From the NCBI RefSeq assembly GCF_020080835.1, contig NC_058163.1:9707318-9771317 (forward strand): a stretch of 64,000 nt of DNA. The letters are read 5' to 3'. Under the pieces are notes generated by a model. The model was not told where the DNA came from. It saw only the letters and a list, made by a program, of their open reading frames with translations, and did no database searches. Source of the DNA: Cotesia glomerata. Taxonomy: Eukaryota > Arthropoda > Insecta > Hymenoptera > Braconidae. The translations under genes and the position numbers were made by a program. Of this stretch, positions 22,966 through 34,445 are shown one piece after another (positions within the stretch are counted from its first letter, which is position 1; each line of letters opens with the position of its first letter).

Positions 22966-23285
22966 TTTTTCCCCGGGCGATCAATTTAAACTTGAAGTTT
23001 TCTTATGAGGCTTTAAAAACTGCGTTGAATGACACCAACCACGTAAAAATCGGTTCATTTATTCAAAAGTTATTGCAGTTTAAAATTTCTAAATATAGTG
23101 TTATATTCAACTCCTAGCAGATTTTTGAGCTCGGAGAGCTCGAAATGATACGAAAATTATATTTTTGAGCTCAAAGAGCTCAAAAATGTAATAAATACAG
23201 TTTTGTACGCTTAAGTATGAAATGAGCGGGAAGTTGCAGGGATGGCCTTTAGGGTCAACCGTTTTCCTAATTTTTTTTATGATGT

Positions 23286-24229
23286 AGAAATCATCTTGAA
23301 TAGAATCTTACGAAATTCTTCCCCTACATAGGAGTGCGGGGTTGTGGATTGCGGGTGTTAATTGTCAGAAAATTCATATTTTTGAAATACCATTTCCACT
23401 TATATAAAATTTGATAGAATCTCAAAAGAAACAGGAAATTACAAGGATGGCCTCCAAGGTCAACCGATTTTAATATTTTATTTTTTTAATAAATAGATGT
23501 CAACTAAAAACAAATTTCGCAATAATTGACTTCGTATGGAGGTTTTATCAGAGTGATGAGTAAAATAAAAAAATTTTGTTGTTTATAAACTAGGAATTTT
23601 TAAGACATAAAATTTAGAACGTTTATTAAGCTTCAATAACTTTTATTAAAAATTTCCTTATAACAATCGTCTCTTTGGCAGCGGGGAAAAAGTCATTGTA
23701 AAGTTTTCAAAACTTAATATTTCATGTGGTCATTTAATCAACGGACTAAGAATTTTACATACATTTTATTTTTGCTGATCATAGAACCGATGAATTGTTC
23801 TTATTGCGCGATTGCGGGAATATAACAGATTAAAATGAATGCATTTTCAAATTTTTTTTTCGAGTCGATTTGTTCAGGAGATATCGCTGTCGAAAAATTT
23901 GGAAAAAAATTTTTTTACATAGCTCCGGAATTTTTGTTTGAATCGTTTTTGATGTAATGAAATTACAATGATCATTCATCATTCATCACTCATGAGTGCT
24001 TGAAAAAATATTTCATTTTAAAAAATTCAAAAACGTATTTTATTGACATTACTTTAAACCATTACATCGACATGATTCGCAGGTGAAAATAATTTTATGT
24101 GCTTAACACTCTGCGTCGAATGTTGCAAACCCCGTCAAAAACGATTGTTTCGATCGGAAGATATCGCAATTCAAAATTTTCAAAAAAGTACGTTCTTAAC
24201 AATTACCACACTGATAGAAGAATTTATTA
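23286..24229. other. Repeat debris without a gene
   Basis: A second diverged TG-core 3' end lies near 23415-23465 (ACAAGGATGGCCTCCAAGGTC). The remainder resembles other diverged repeat text. No coding region seen. Confidence 0.4.
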
Positions 24230-24905
24230 ACTATTAATAATTTCATTTATTTGATGAAGACAATTATTTAATTTATTAAATTTTAATAAATTTTTTTAAC
24301 ATTTAATAAATATTTATTTGGGAGGAAAGTACATTTATTAATAGTTAATAACTATTTAGTAATAGTAATTAACAAATATTTATTAACAGTTAATAAATAT
24401 TTTGTTGAGTAAATTTGTTTCGCTTGCGGAGTCATGTGATATGAAGATTACTTATAAACAAAAATCACCTTTATAAATTATTTGCATTAATTATATCACA
24501 TTATAATAACGTTTATTGTAAAATACCAAATTTTATCACAATTCATAATTATCTTTTATATTTTTGAATATTAAAAATGTTAATATATTTAGTGAATTGA
24601 ATTATTATTATCATATACTCCAACTATAGAGTTATCAAAAGTGTTACAAAAAAATTGCGATTTTTGCTTTTTATTTTGAATAAATATTTGTTAACAGTTA
24701 ACAAATATTCATTAACCATTAATAAATAATTATTAACAATTAATAAATTGTACTTATTAACTGTTAATAAATATTTGTTAACTGTTAACAAATATTTACT
24801 AACATTTAATAAATATTTGTTAACTGTTAACAGATATTTACTAACATTTAATAAATAGTAAATAATTTATTAACTGTTAATAAATATTTATTAAATCCTA
24901 TGATG
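24230..24905. repeat. AT-rich palindromic repeats (TTAACAGTTAAYAAATATT)
   Basis: Multiple direct and inverted copies of TATTTGTTAACTGTTAA-type words, concentrated at 24300-24410 and 24675-24905, around a unique AT-rich centre. No gene. Confidence 0.7.
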
Positions 24906-24942
24906 TTAAAAAATCATTTATTATAGCAGTTAATAAAGCTTA

Positions 24943-25248
24943 TTTTTTTTTTTTTTTTTTTATAACCCCGCTTTTTCAGACTCCTGTCTCGATGGGGGTC
25001 CGGCCGAGACCGGAGGGTGACTCTAGGCTGATTGGTACATTAAGTTTGGCAGAATAAGTTTGGCGGTATTACATACTTTTTCAGCCTGGAGAGTAATGCG
25101 GCGATGGGCCGACTTTGGGGAAACTGCACGCATTCGCCTGTGCCCCACCGGTAGCACAGGGCTTGGGGAAACCATCGAAAAACCCGTTGGTTGCCAAGTC
25201 AGGAATCGAACCTGGATCTCCCTGATTCCTGGCTTGGCAACCAACCCC
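24943..25248 (-). mobile_element. tRNA-derived SINE with poly(A) tail
   Basis: Read on the minus strand it starts GGGGTTGGTTGCCAAGCCAG (box A-like), followed by GGTTCGATTCCTGACTTGGC (box B), then a ~200-bp body, and ends GCGGGGTTATA followed by poly(A), seen as the T run at 24943-24961. Head, body and A tail are the standard SINE layout. No clear target duplication found. Confidence 0.7.
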
Positions 25249-26230
25249 ATTTATTTTTTCAAAGTTTGTCTTTACTCTCATTTAATTTCTTTAATTTCTT
25301 TCATTTAATAAGCATCTTTATAACTCGAACAGATACCACAAAAGCTTTCAGCTTCACTAGTATTCAAGTTCGGTGGATCTCCATCGAAATTATGTAAAAA
25401 GAGAGAATATGTCTCTAGACCAATATTGAAGATGGAATGTCCATCCATTGGCTTGAATTTAGATCTACTAGTCATTTGACCGCTAGGCGCTAAAACTTTA
25501 ATTTATATATATAATTCGGTCGCAAAAATAATAATTAAATTTATTTTATATTTTACAAGCTAATAATAGCATATGGTAAAAAATAAAAAAAAAATGATCA
25601 TATGTTAAAAAACTTCGAATTTGACTAAAAATTCAAGTTTTAGAAACTTTGATTATTTCATTCTTATCAATTTTTTTTTGTACTATCAAAACAAAAAATC
25701 TGTAATGAACGTAATGGGTATTTACTTCTTCCATTAAGAATATAATTCAATATAGCTTACAGTTTAGCTTTTAATTTTTGCCCTGCGGCGGAATTTGCTA
25801 TCAATGTTTCTCATTGACGTTTTTTCCACATGTCTAAATGTTATTTTAAATTCAGTTGTCTTAAATCTTAACGTGGCATATGTGTTATAAGGTGAGTGTA
25901 ATATTTATATTTCTTTAAGCGAATTATTTTGATCACTGTAAAAAGAAGAATGTTATAATATTAGTATGCAAATTAAAAACAAAATATTTTGTAATTAATA
26001 ATTAATTAATTTTTTTATACTTTACTTATATGAAGAATTTGAAGAATATTAAATCGATTGAAGACATGAGAGCTCAATTGAAAATTGCGTTCAAATTATT
26101 TAGATATAAAATCAATTTATTTTTCTGAAAACTTTTAAAACTGGATTTCTTCACATATTATTATCAATTATAAATTACTACTTAATTTTAATAATCAATT
26201 TTAAAAAATATAAACTTTGATGAGTGGATA
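25249..26230. other. AT-rich region upstream of the PARP-like gene
   Basis: No coding exon seen. A possible 5' UTR splice donor (TAAGGTGAGTG) lies at about 25890; together with an acceptor-like TTTATTTTAAG at 27120 it would place the TG-core copy B in a 5' UTR intron. This is speculative. Confidence 0.3.
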
Positions 26231-26391
26231 TTTTCAACTTCCCGCTAAGAAAATTGAAAATTTTCAAAAATCGGGAAGTTATTGGTTATACCCCGTTTTT
26301 CGAAAATCGAGTTCTCATCAGATCTTGACGTTTTGAGGCCCTAGGAAGCTTCCCTGAATGTTTTCGCGATGATGTCCGTATGTCTGTATGG

Positions 26392-26430
<39 letters not shown>

Positions 26431-27073
26431 TGTGTGTATGTATGTGTGTGACCCTCTTATAACTTTTGAACGGCTTGACCGATTTCATCGCGGTTGACGC
26501 CATTCGAAAGGGCTTGACCAAACTTAGATTTTGAATACTGTTTGGACCGATTCAAACCGCTAGATTTTTAGAAATCTCAAAAGAACTACAAAAAAAATTT
26601 TTTCGAAATGTGATTTTTTTGGAATTACTTTTAAATAGCTTTACTGATCAATTCCAAAATCTAATCAGCTCTTAAGGTAAAAAAACCACGTTGATCACCG
26701 CAAGCTCGGTCTCAATCGGTTGATTCGTTCGTGAGTTATCATTGTCGAAAGAAAACCGAAAAGTGTTTTTTCGGAATTACTTCAAAATTCCTGGCTCGAT
26801 CGATTTGAACATGAAAATTCTTTATGAAGCTTAAAAAACTACGTCGAATGCCGCCAACCGCGTGAAAATCGGTTCATTCATTCAAAAGTTATTGCCGTTT
26901 GAAAATTCAAAAAGTTGTGTTATTATACTGCTATTAAAATTTTGAGCTCAAAATGACACAAAAATCATATTTTTGAGCTCGAAAATGTAATGTGTAATTT
27001 TGAGCGCTTGAGTACAAAATGAGCGGGAAATTGCAGGGATGGCCTGTAGGGTCAACCGTCATCCTAATTTTTT
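26231..27073 (+). mobile_element. TG-core repeat copy B (uninterrupted reference copy)
   Basis: Begins AACTTCCCGCTAAGAAAATT, continues with AGGAAGCTTCCCTGAATG, a (TG)n core at 26394-26450 and a non-coding region of imperfect repeats (CGGTTGATTCGTTCGTGAG-like). It ends with GAGCTC blocks, AGCGGGAAATTGCAGGGATG and CTAATTTTTTT. The first and last AACTTCCCGCT / AGCGGGAAGTT blocks are inverted. No reading frame. The transposition class is unknown. Confidence 0.7.
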
Positions 27074-27145
27074 TTTAAGTTTTAAATTCAATAAACGATT
27101 AATATTTTGTTTATTTTAAGGTCATCATTGTACTGAAAAATAAAA

Positions 27146-28102
27146 ATGGTGCAGCCTACTCTTTCTTCATCGATTCAAAATCTCATGAAGAGGATATTCA
27201 ACATAAACATGCTGAAAGAAGTGATAAAACATTATGAACTAGATGAAAAAAGCAAGAAACTTTTTGACAAAAAACTGCAAAAATATCGGCACCATAAGCA
27301 CTTCTATGCATTTGAAGACAAGCAACGTTCAACATCGCATTTAAACAATGAAGAAATATTTCAAGTGATGTTCGAGATGCTACTTGAATTGATAGACAGT
27401 CAACTTGACAACTGTAACTTCAATCACAGAATGTACAGCCTAAGTGAAAACTTGTTAGACATTTGCTACAATCAATTGCAATTTTCAATTGACGTCCTTA
27501 GCATTGATACCGATGATTTCAAGGTTATTCTAAAGTACATTCAAAACACTCATTCACGTTTTCACGATCATTACACAAGTAAAGTTGAAAATATCTTCAC
27601 TGTAAAAGAAAATGATGACACAAAGTTTATGAAAAATTTAGACAACATAAAATTACTTTGGTATGGAACTGAAGTTCATAAAGTAGCCGATATTTTATTC
27701 CAAGGTTTCAATGGCACACGACTAAATAACCGTTCTTTTGATGAAGAAATATGCTTTACAAATATTGCGTCCAAAGCTGCGAATCATTGCGGTACCTACG
27801 GAAGGAATAAAAATGGCGTTTTATTGCTTTGTGAAGTTGCGTTGGGAGATGTTGTTGAGAGCTACAAAACTGATGACGGGCAGCAGTTACCTTTTGGCAA
27901 ACATTCGATCTTTGGAAGGGGATTTTTATCACCGGATCAAACACTTGCAGAGAAATTTTCTGGAGTTGAAGTTCCTTGTGGACCACTTGTTGAATTCTTC
28001 CGTAGGACGGACTTGCGCCATGATAAGTTTATTGTGTATAATGAAAATCAAGTCAGAATTCGTTACATTGTGACCGTTAAATTTGACTATACTTCTCGGT
28101 AA
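27146..28102 (+). CDS. PARP-like protein with substituted catalytic triad
   Basis: A single intact 318-codon exon. Residues ~8-165 match the helical regulatory domain of PARP1/2 (SIQNLMKRIFNINMLKEVIK near the start; KYIQNTHSRFHDHY just before the fold). Residues ~168-318 match the ADP-ribosyltransferase domain (LLWYGTEV, CFTNIASKAANHCGTY, GVLLLCEVALGDV, LPFGKHSIFGRG, FIVYNENQVRIRYIV). There are no zinc fingers, BRCT or WGR domain. The family's H-Y-E triad aligns to Tyr173 (in LWYG, normally WHG), Cys203 (in EICFTN) and Lys294 (in DKFIVY, normally NEYIVY), so polymerase activity is not expected. It could be a binding-only or regulatory pseudoenzyme, or a retrocopy kept open by selection or recent origin. 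The absence of introns and the repeats on both sides suggest a retrogene. The start ATG has AAAATGG context. Domain match is strong; role unknown. Confidence 0.8.
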   Translation: MVQPTLSSSIQNLMKRIFNINMLKEVIKHYELDEKSKKLFDKKLQKYRHHKHFYAFEDKQRSTSHLNNEEIFQVMFEMLLELIDSQLDNCNFNHRMYSLSENLLDICYNQLQFSIDVLSIDTDDFKVILKYIQNTHSRFHDHYTSKVENIFTVKENDDTKFMKNLDNIKLLWYGTEVHKVADILFQGFNGTRLNNRSFDEEICFTNIASKAANHCGTYGRNKNGVLLLCEVALGDVVESYKTDDGQQLPFGKHSIFGRGFLSPDQTLAEKFSGVEVPCGPLVEFFRRTDLRHDKFIVYNENQVRIRYIVTVKFDYTSR

Positions 28103-28344
28103 ATTTTTTATGTTAATTATTTGTTTATTACTGTAAAAAATTATAGAATAATTGAGAATTATTTATAATTAAAAAAAAATTAACTATTTATCCTTACTTT
28201 TTAATAATATTTAAGTTCGCAGATAATTGTCAATTTTTTTTTAATTTTTATAGCAAATTAATTACAATAAAAAAAGCACCATTTGGCCGTCCAGCATGGA
28301 TAAGTAGCCCTGATTAAGAGACCGGTTAATTGTAACAATAGCTG
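28103..28344. other. AT-rich spacer
   Basis: 3' flank of the PARP-like gene; no further gene seen. Confidence 0.5.
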
Positions 28345-28346
28345 GA

Positions 28347-28870
28347 TTTATTAGGTATACAAAAAAGTTCTACCCGTTTTTTGACAAAAAAAAATATATT
28401 TAAAAATTTTAAATAAAATACAAATTTTAATCAAAATAACCACATCAGCATCTACTACCCTTTGCCAACGCTCAGGCAACTGATGAATCCCATGGCGATA
28501 AAAGGCTTGATCTTTTGACGAAATGAAATCATCTATTGTTTTTTGCATTTCGTTTTCATTTTGTAAGTGTTTGTCAGTCAAGTAATTTTGCAATGACCGG
28601 AATAGGTGAAAATCACACGGTACAAAGTCTGGTGAATACGCCGGGTGTGGTAAAACTTCCCACTGTAAATCATTTATAGTTTGGTGGACGATTGAGCTTC
28701 TATGAGTCCTGGCGTTATCATGCTGCAGTATCACTGGTCGAGGTTTTTGTCCCGAAAATCGTCTTTTACTGTTGATTTCATCTGCTAATTTTTTTAATTG
28801 GCAACTGTAGTGTTCTCCAGTAACGGTTTTTCCTGGTTTGAGTAACTCATAATATAGCAAAAAATTTATG
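28347..28870 (-). pseudogene. mariner transposase, 5'-truncated copy
   Basis: The minus-strand frame covers the C-terminal half of a mariner (Tc1/mariner, D34D) transposase. The second catalytic Asp is in LQHDNARTH and the third in YSPDFVPCDFHLF, followed by the usual WQRVVD ending. The right-end inverted repeat TTAGGTATACAAAAAAGTTC starts near 28350 next to a TA dinucleotide. The N-terminal DNA-binding region and first Asp are missing and upstream codons look unrelated, so the copy is dead. Confidence 0.85.
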
Positions 28871-28939
28871 ATTTCAGTTAACTTCAGTGTTTTCCTTACT
28901 TTTAATATAAAAAATAATTTTTTAATATTCAGCATCAAA

Positions 28940-30076
28940 ATGACGTCATTTGTGTTTCAACTTTAATATTTTGAAAATGCTGACAATGCTGACATCTACT
29001 GTTTTGAAATCAAAAATTTTTCACATGGTATTTCCTCTGTCAGTAACTTACCGTTTATCAACCAAATTGACACCTTTATGTTCTTCAGTTACATACCATA
29101 TTATAAATTATATCCTATAACCTATATGAAACACGTTAATCAAACGTATGTAAACATAATATAAACATTGAATGATAGAAACTATCAACACGTGTGTGTA
29201 TGTGTAAGATAAATATTGAGAATATTATTTATTTATTAATGATTAAATATCATTTTTTAAATTAATTTATACAAAAACAAACGTAAGTAAAATTAAAGGC
29301 TTTTTTTTCTTGGATATTTCATGAATTTGATATTACATTTTTATTTATAAAAGAAATATATAATTTTAATTAATTGTAACCTAAATTTGATAACAATTGT
29401 TTGCACTGAAATGATTATTTAATTGAAAAAATAAAAATTTGACTACTTTTTCTTTATGAAGTGAAATTTTAAATAACGTGAAAATTGATATCAAATTTTT
29501 AAATTAAAAAATTTATGACTGACGTAAATAGACATCTTACAATTTTTTAGATTTTTGTCTTTACAATTAAGAGAATAAGGAAAATTTTTTCTCCGGCATA
29601 TTTATATGATAACATGAGTTTTTTAAATTAAATTCAGTATCATTGAGAAGGTCTTGACCTGAATTTGTGACTTCTCAATGTTTTACATGCTTTTCAACAA
29701 TAGTTTATTTATTATGATAAGTTTTTGAAGTAGCTATAAATAGATTTGAATTCCGCGATAAAGGTCAATTGTTTATTTATTTATTTTGTTTGTTTGTTAT
29801 ATGCAAATGCGATTATGTCAAAAATTAATGTATAATTAAAAGACTAAGAAAAATTTTGTAACGGGTATACCTCTATTGTAAATTAGGTTCGACATTTTTT
29901 CAGCGATAGTCATTTATTATGATTTAAATAATTGATAGAGTAAAGAAAACTTTGTGACCAGCATATATGTTATTATTTTTAAAGGAATTTTTACCGTTCA
30001 ATTTAGTATCATCAAAAAAGTCACATAGTGACTGCAGCTTGATAGTAATAATTAAAATATTATGAAAAAAAAATTA
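28940..30076. other. AT-rich non-coding region
   Basis: I see no gene, RNA or defined repeat here. Confidence 0.5.
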
Positions 30077-30736
30077 GGAAAACGGTTGACCCTAAAGGCC
30101 ATCCCTGCAACTTCCCGCTACCTCCATACCTAAGTGCTCAACAATTCACTTATTTTTCAAGCTCTTCGAGCACAAAAATATAATTTTTGGGTAATTTTGA
30201 GCTCTCCGAGCTCAAATAAATCGCTGTTCTGTGCTTTTGAGCTCTTCGAGCTCAAAAGACTGATGGCAGTTTTATAGAACACTATTTTTTGAATTTTCAA
30301 ACCGCAATAAATTTTGAATGAATTAACTGATTTTCTCGCGGTTTACGGCATTGAACGCAGTTTTTTGAGTTCTTTGAAAAATCTTCAAGCGTAAACTGGC
30401 CAGACTAAAAATTTCATAGAAATTCTAAAAAAAACATTTTTTCCAATTTTTTTCGACAACGATATCTCACGAACAAATCAACCGATTTTGACCGGGCTGG
30501 TGGCAATCAACGTGGTTTTTTGAGGTTAAGAGCTGATCAGTTTTTGGAATTGATCGGTTCAGCCGTTTAAAAGATATTTCAAAAAAACGAATTTTTGGAA
30601 ATTTTATTTTATTTATCAAAATTGATCGACTCAAATTCTGTAAATTAGTATCAGAATTCTAGGAGCAAAGGAACTCTTCAGAACGCCGCTTATTTCGATC
30701 GAATCGGATGATCCGTTCAAAAGTTATGAGAGATTT

Positions 30737-30742
<6 letters not shown>

Positions 30743-30786
<44 letters not shown>
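30743..30786 (+). repeat. (AC)n microsatellite at an R1-like fragment junction
   Basis: AC tract directly preceding RT-coding sequence at 30787. Confidence 0.95.
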
Positions 30787-30787
<1 letters not shown>

Positions 30788-33007
30788 AGATGGAAGGGGG
30801 GAACGAAGAAATATTGCCTGGTGGCAACTTTAGATATTAAAAATGCCTTCAACTCCGCCAACTGGGATTGCATCATGCAAGCCCTTCAAGAGATGAACGT
30901 ACCAGGATACCTACGAAGGATAGTCGCTAGCTACTTCACAGATAGAGTCCTGAGATATGACACGAAGAATGGTCCAAAGGAGTATGATGTTACTGGAGGT
31001 GTACCGCAGGGTTCTGTTCTCGGTCCACTTCTCTGGAATGTCATGTACAACGGATTGCTAAGACTGAAACTACCAAGAAATGTCAAACTGGTAGCGTACG
31101 CGGACGACGTAGCCGTAGTAATCGTCGCCAAGCATCTTGATGAGATAAAACATATGTTCGCTATCACCTTTGAGCGAATTAACCAGTGGATGGATACAGT
31201 AAATCTACAACTGGCTAAACAGAAGACCGAGGCTGTACTTATCACTAGCAGAAAAGTGGTGGAAACGATCAATCTAAACGTCGGAGACCAAGAAATCACA
31301 TCCCAACCATTCATTCGATATCTGGGAGTGATGCTCGATGCCCGACTTAACTTCAAACAACAAGTTGAACACGTGACCGCCAAAGCATCAGCAGTAGTAG
31401 CTAACCTAGTACGATTGATGCCCAACATCGGTGGCCCGAAGCAGACAAGAATCCCGAATATTGCATTAAAAACAGCTATTAAAGCAGCGCCAAATCTATT
31501 CTTAGATACCTACGATTCGTGCCTCAAAGAAGGGATTTTTCCTAGAAGATGGAAACAGCAAAGACTTGTACTTCTCCCTAAAGGGAAGAAGCCACCGGAC
31601 GAGCCATCATCCTACCGACCACTCTGCATGCTGGATACAGCGGGTAAGATATTAGAGCGTATAATGCACCAACGAATAGTAGCAGCCGTCGATCCACTCC
31701 TAGCAGAAGGCCAGTATGGTTTCCGGAAAGGACGATCAACGCTGGATGCGATCAACCTGGTGGTCGATACAGCTAAGGAGGCAATCGCTGGAAAGAGATG
31801 GGAACGTGGCAGAAAGAAGTATTGTTTAGTGGCTGCCTTGGACATAAAAAATGCCTTCAATTCCGCTAACTGGGACTGCATCATGCGAGCGCTCGAAGAT
31901 AAAGAAGTGCCAGGATACCTGCGCAGAATGGTAGCAAACTACTTTACAGACAGAGTCCTCAAATATGACACGAAAAACGGTCCAAGGGAGTACGAAATAA
32001 CCGGAGGAGTGCCACAGGGCTCGGATTTGGGTCCTTTGCTGTGGAACATCATGTATGATGGCCTCCTGAGAGTTGCATTATCATCAGAGGTGAAACTTGT
32101 TGCATATGCCGAAGAGATCAATCTGGCTTTCGATATCACATTTAGCCGGATTAACCTATGGATGGAGATGATGAAGTTGGAGTTAGCCAAGCACAAAACT
32201 GAAGTTGTGCTCATCACCAGCAGAAAGATCGTAGAAAACATCAAGCTGAATGTCGGCGAGTAGGAGATCGCATGGCAACTATTTATCCGATATCTGGGGG
32301 TGACGCTGGATGCCCGACTGAACTTTAAGCAACAGGTCGAACACGTAAGTGCTACAGCATCAGCGGTGGTAACTAGTCTATCAAGACTGATGCCGAATGT
32401 TGGAGGCCCGAAGCAGAGCAGGAGACTATTGCTGTCGTCAGTAGTCACATCAGTGCTCGCATATGGAATATCCGTTTGGGCAGACGCGCTGGAGACCCAA
32501 GAATCATGGAGGAAAGCTGGACCGGACTACCGATTAAATGCACTGAGAGTTGCAGGCGCCTTCCGCACAATATCCGAGGAGACGGTGGGCGTCATTTCTG
32601 GAACTCTGCCTCTTAGAGTCCTAGCTGAGGAAAGACGGAACCTATACCACTGAAAGAGGTCATCTACACTGAGCGCTGAAGAACTGAGAACTGAAGAGCG
32701 ACAACATAGTATAGCAAGATGGCAACAACTATGGGATGCTGCGGAGAAGGGAAGATGGACTCATCGACTTATACCAAGGATTGACGTTTGGCTTAACCGG
32801 AATCACGGCGAGGCCAACTACTATCTGACCTAGATGTTGTCAGGACACGGCTGTTTCCGGGAGTACCTTCATCGTTTTAAGAACGATAATTCCCCAGATT
32901 ATCCGTCTTGCCCAAGAGTTGCTGAAAATGCGGAGCACGTTTTCTTTGAGTGCCCTCGTTTTAACCCACAACGTGATGAGTTAGAGAAGATCCTGAACAA
33001 GAAAATC
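30787..33007 (+). pseudogene. Chimeric R1-like ORF2 fragments (two subfamilies)
   Basis: The frame 30821-32263 first reads an RT palm (ATLDIKNAFNSANW, GGVPQGSVLGPLLWN, VAYADDVAVV). At about 31449 it jumps back to an earlier part of RT from a second, diverged copy (IPNIALKTAIKAAPN, GFRKGRSTLDAI, then a second GGVPQGSDLGPLLWN). The second copy has lost the YADD block near VAYAEEI, reaches a stop at 32261, and continues in other frames through the thumb and C-terminal region, with further stops at 32651 and 32831, to the finger CPRVAENAEHVFFEC and a break at 33007. It makes no functional protein. The fusion at 31449 is within the same domain, so the open frame is a rearrangement, not a novel gene. 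Confidence 0.8.
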
Positions 33008-33596
33008 ACACGTGTTCAACTTGTTGTTTGAAGTTAAGTCGGGCATCGAGCATCACTCCCAGATATCGAATGAATGGTTGGGATGTGATTTCTTGGTCTC
33101 CGACGTTTAGATTGATCGTTTCCACCACTTTTCTGCTAGTGATAAGTACAGCCTCGGTCTTCTGTTTAGCCAGTTGTAGATTTACTGTATCCATCCACCG
33201 GTTAATTCGCTTAAAGGTGATAGCGAACATATGTTTTATCTCATCAAGATGCTTGGCGACGATTACAACGGCTACGTCGTCCGCGTACGCTACCAGTTTG
33301 ACATTTCTTGGTAGTTTCAGTCTTAGCAATCCGTTATACATGACATTCCAGAGAAGTGGACCGAAAACAGAACCCTGCGGTACACCTCCAGTAACATCAT
33401 ACTCCTTTGGACCATTCTTCGTGTCATATCTCAGGACTCTATCTGTGAAGTAGCTAGCGACTATCCTTCGTAGGTATCCTGGTACGTTCATCTCTTGAAG
33501 GGCTTGCATGATGCAATCCCAGTTGGCGGAGTTGAAGGCATTTTTAATGTCTAAAGTTGCCACCAGGCAATATTTCTTCGTTTCCCCCTTCCATCT

Positions 33597-33597
<1 letters not shown>
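33008..33597 (-). pseudogene. R1-like RT fragment, inverted twin of 30787-31378
   Basis: The minus-strand frame (33006-33563) is almost identical in protein to the start of the + strand fragment and ends at the same TG/AC tract. The inner breakpoint is at a shared CACGTG. Confidence 0.85.

Positions 33598-33642
<45 letters not shown>
33598..33642 (+). repeat. (TG)n tract between two R1-like fragments
   Basis: Pure GT tract followed by GGTTTTTTAGGGGG, which is the (reversed) poly(A) end of the next fragment. Confidence 0.95.
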
Positions 33643-33643
<1 letters not shown>

Positions 33644-34353
33644 TTTTTTAGGGGGGGGAATCCTTTTTACGGATTCTAGGCATAGCTGTTTGGCCTGAAT
33701 ATGTGGCGACTCGACGCAGCGTCATACTAAAACTCGACACTAACGCCCCTACCCACTAAACCCTAAACCCCTTTTCCTTCTTTCCTCTAATTTCTCATGG
33801 AAACCGCCGTCAGGCATTACTTCGTGAAGGGAGGATCTAGCTACTGCTCTTCCTTCTGGTGGCTAAGGTGTTAACTACCTTCCTTCTATCTTCTGCTATT
33901 TGCTCTTTTTCTTTCGGTGGAACGCAAGTCTTTAAGGACTTCTGTTGCAAACGTGTTGGTAGCGTTCCAGGCAGCTTCTGATGACAACATTGCTTCTACT
34001 AGTGAATCTGGTTGCATTCTCTGGTTCAGGATCCTCTCCAGTTCTTCACGCTGTGGATCGAAACGAGGACATACAAAGAAGACGTGCTCCGCGTCTTCAG
34101 CAGCTCCTGGGCAGGACGGGCACTCCGAAGAGTCATCGTGCTTAAAGCGGTGTAGATACTCTCGAAAACACCCATGTCCCGACAACATCTGCGTAAGATA
34201 GTAATTGACCTCACCGTGATTCCGGTTAAGCCAAATGTCGATCCGAGGTATGAGACGGTGCGTCCACCTACCCTTCTCTGCAGCATCCCATTGTAGTTGC
34301 CATCGGCCTATGCTCTTCTGCCGTTCTTCAATTCTAAGTTCTTCAGGGCTCAG
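33643..34353 (-). mobile_element. 5'-truncated R1-like element in (TG)n
   Basis: Nearly identical to 10684-11405. It includes the ORF2 C-terminus (frame 33886-34188, with finger CPSCPGAAEDAEHVFFVC and 26 more residues than the long copy), the whole 3' UTR and a short A-rich tail. Both ends abut TG tracts, and the 5' junction shares CAC(T) with the microsatellite. A classic 5'-truncated target-primed insertion. Confidence 0.9.
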
Positions 34354-34381
34354 TGTGTGTGTGTGTGTGTGTGTGTGAGTA

Positions 34382-34443
<62 letters not shown>
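34354..34443 (+). repeat. (TG)n tract with GAGTATGTATG interruptions
   Basis: Other side of the insertion target of the preceding fragment; leads into TG-core family sequence. Confidence 0.95.

Positions 34444-34445
<2 letters not shown>

Larger units (their letters stand above)
10505..23285 (+). mobile_element. TG-core repeat copy A, split by nested insertions
   Basis: The uninterrupted family (see 26231-27073) runs from TTAACTTCCCGCTAAGAAAA through a (TG)n core to GCGGGAAGTTGCAGGGATGG and CTAATTTTTT. Here the same text is found in order at 10505-10680, 15843-16221, 17668-17711 and about 22975-23285. Between those pieces sit the R1-like retrotransposon, foldback elements X and Y, and the material at 22073-22970. 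I read this as one ~0.85-kb copy expanded to 12.8 kb by insertion. The order and orientation of the pieces are seen; the history is inferred. Confidence 0.6.

Noticed and set aside
27146..28102. Recent horizontal transfer of the PARP-like gene from a virus
   Set aside because: Base composition resembles the host and the domain match is to ordinary animal PARP1/2; no viral neighbour.
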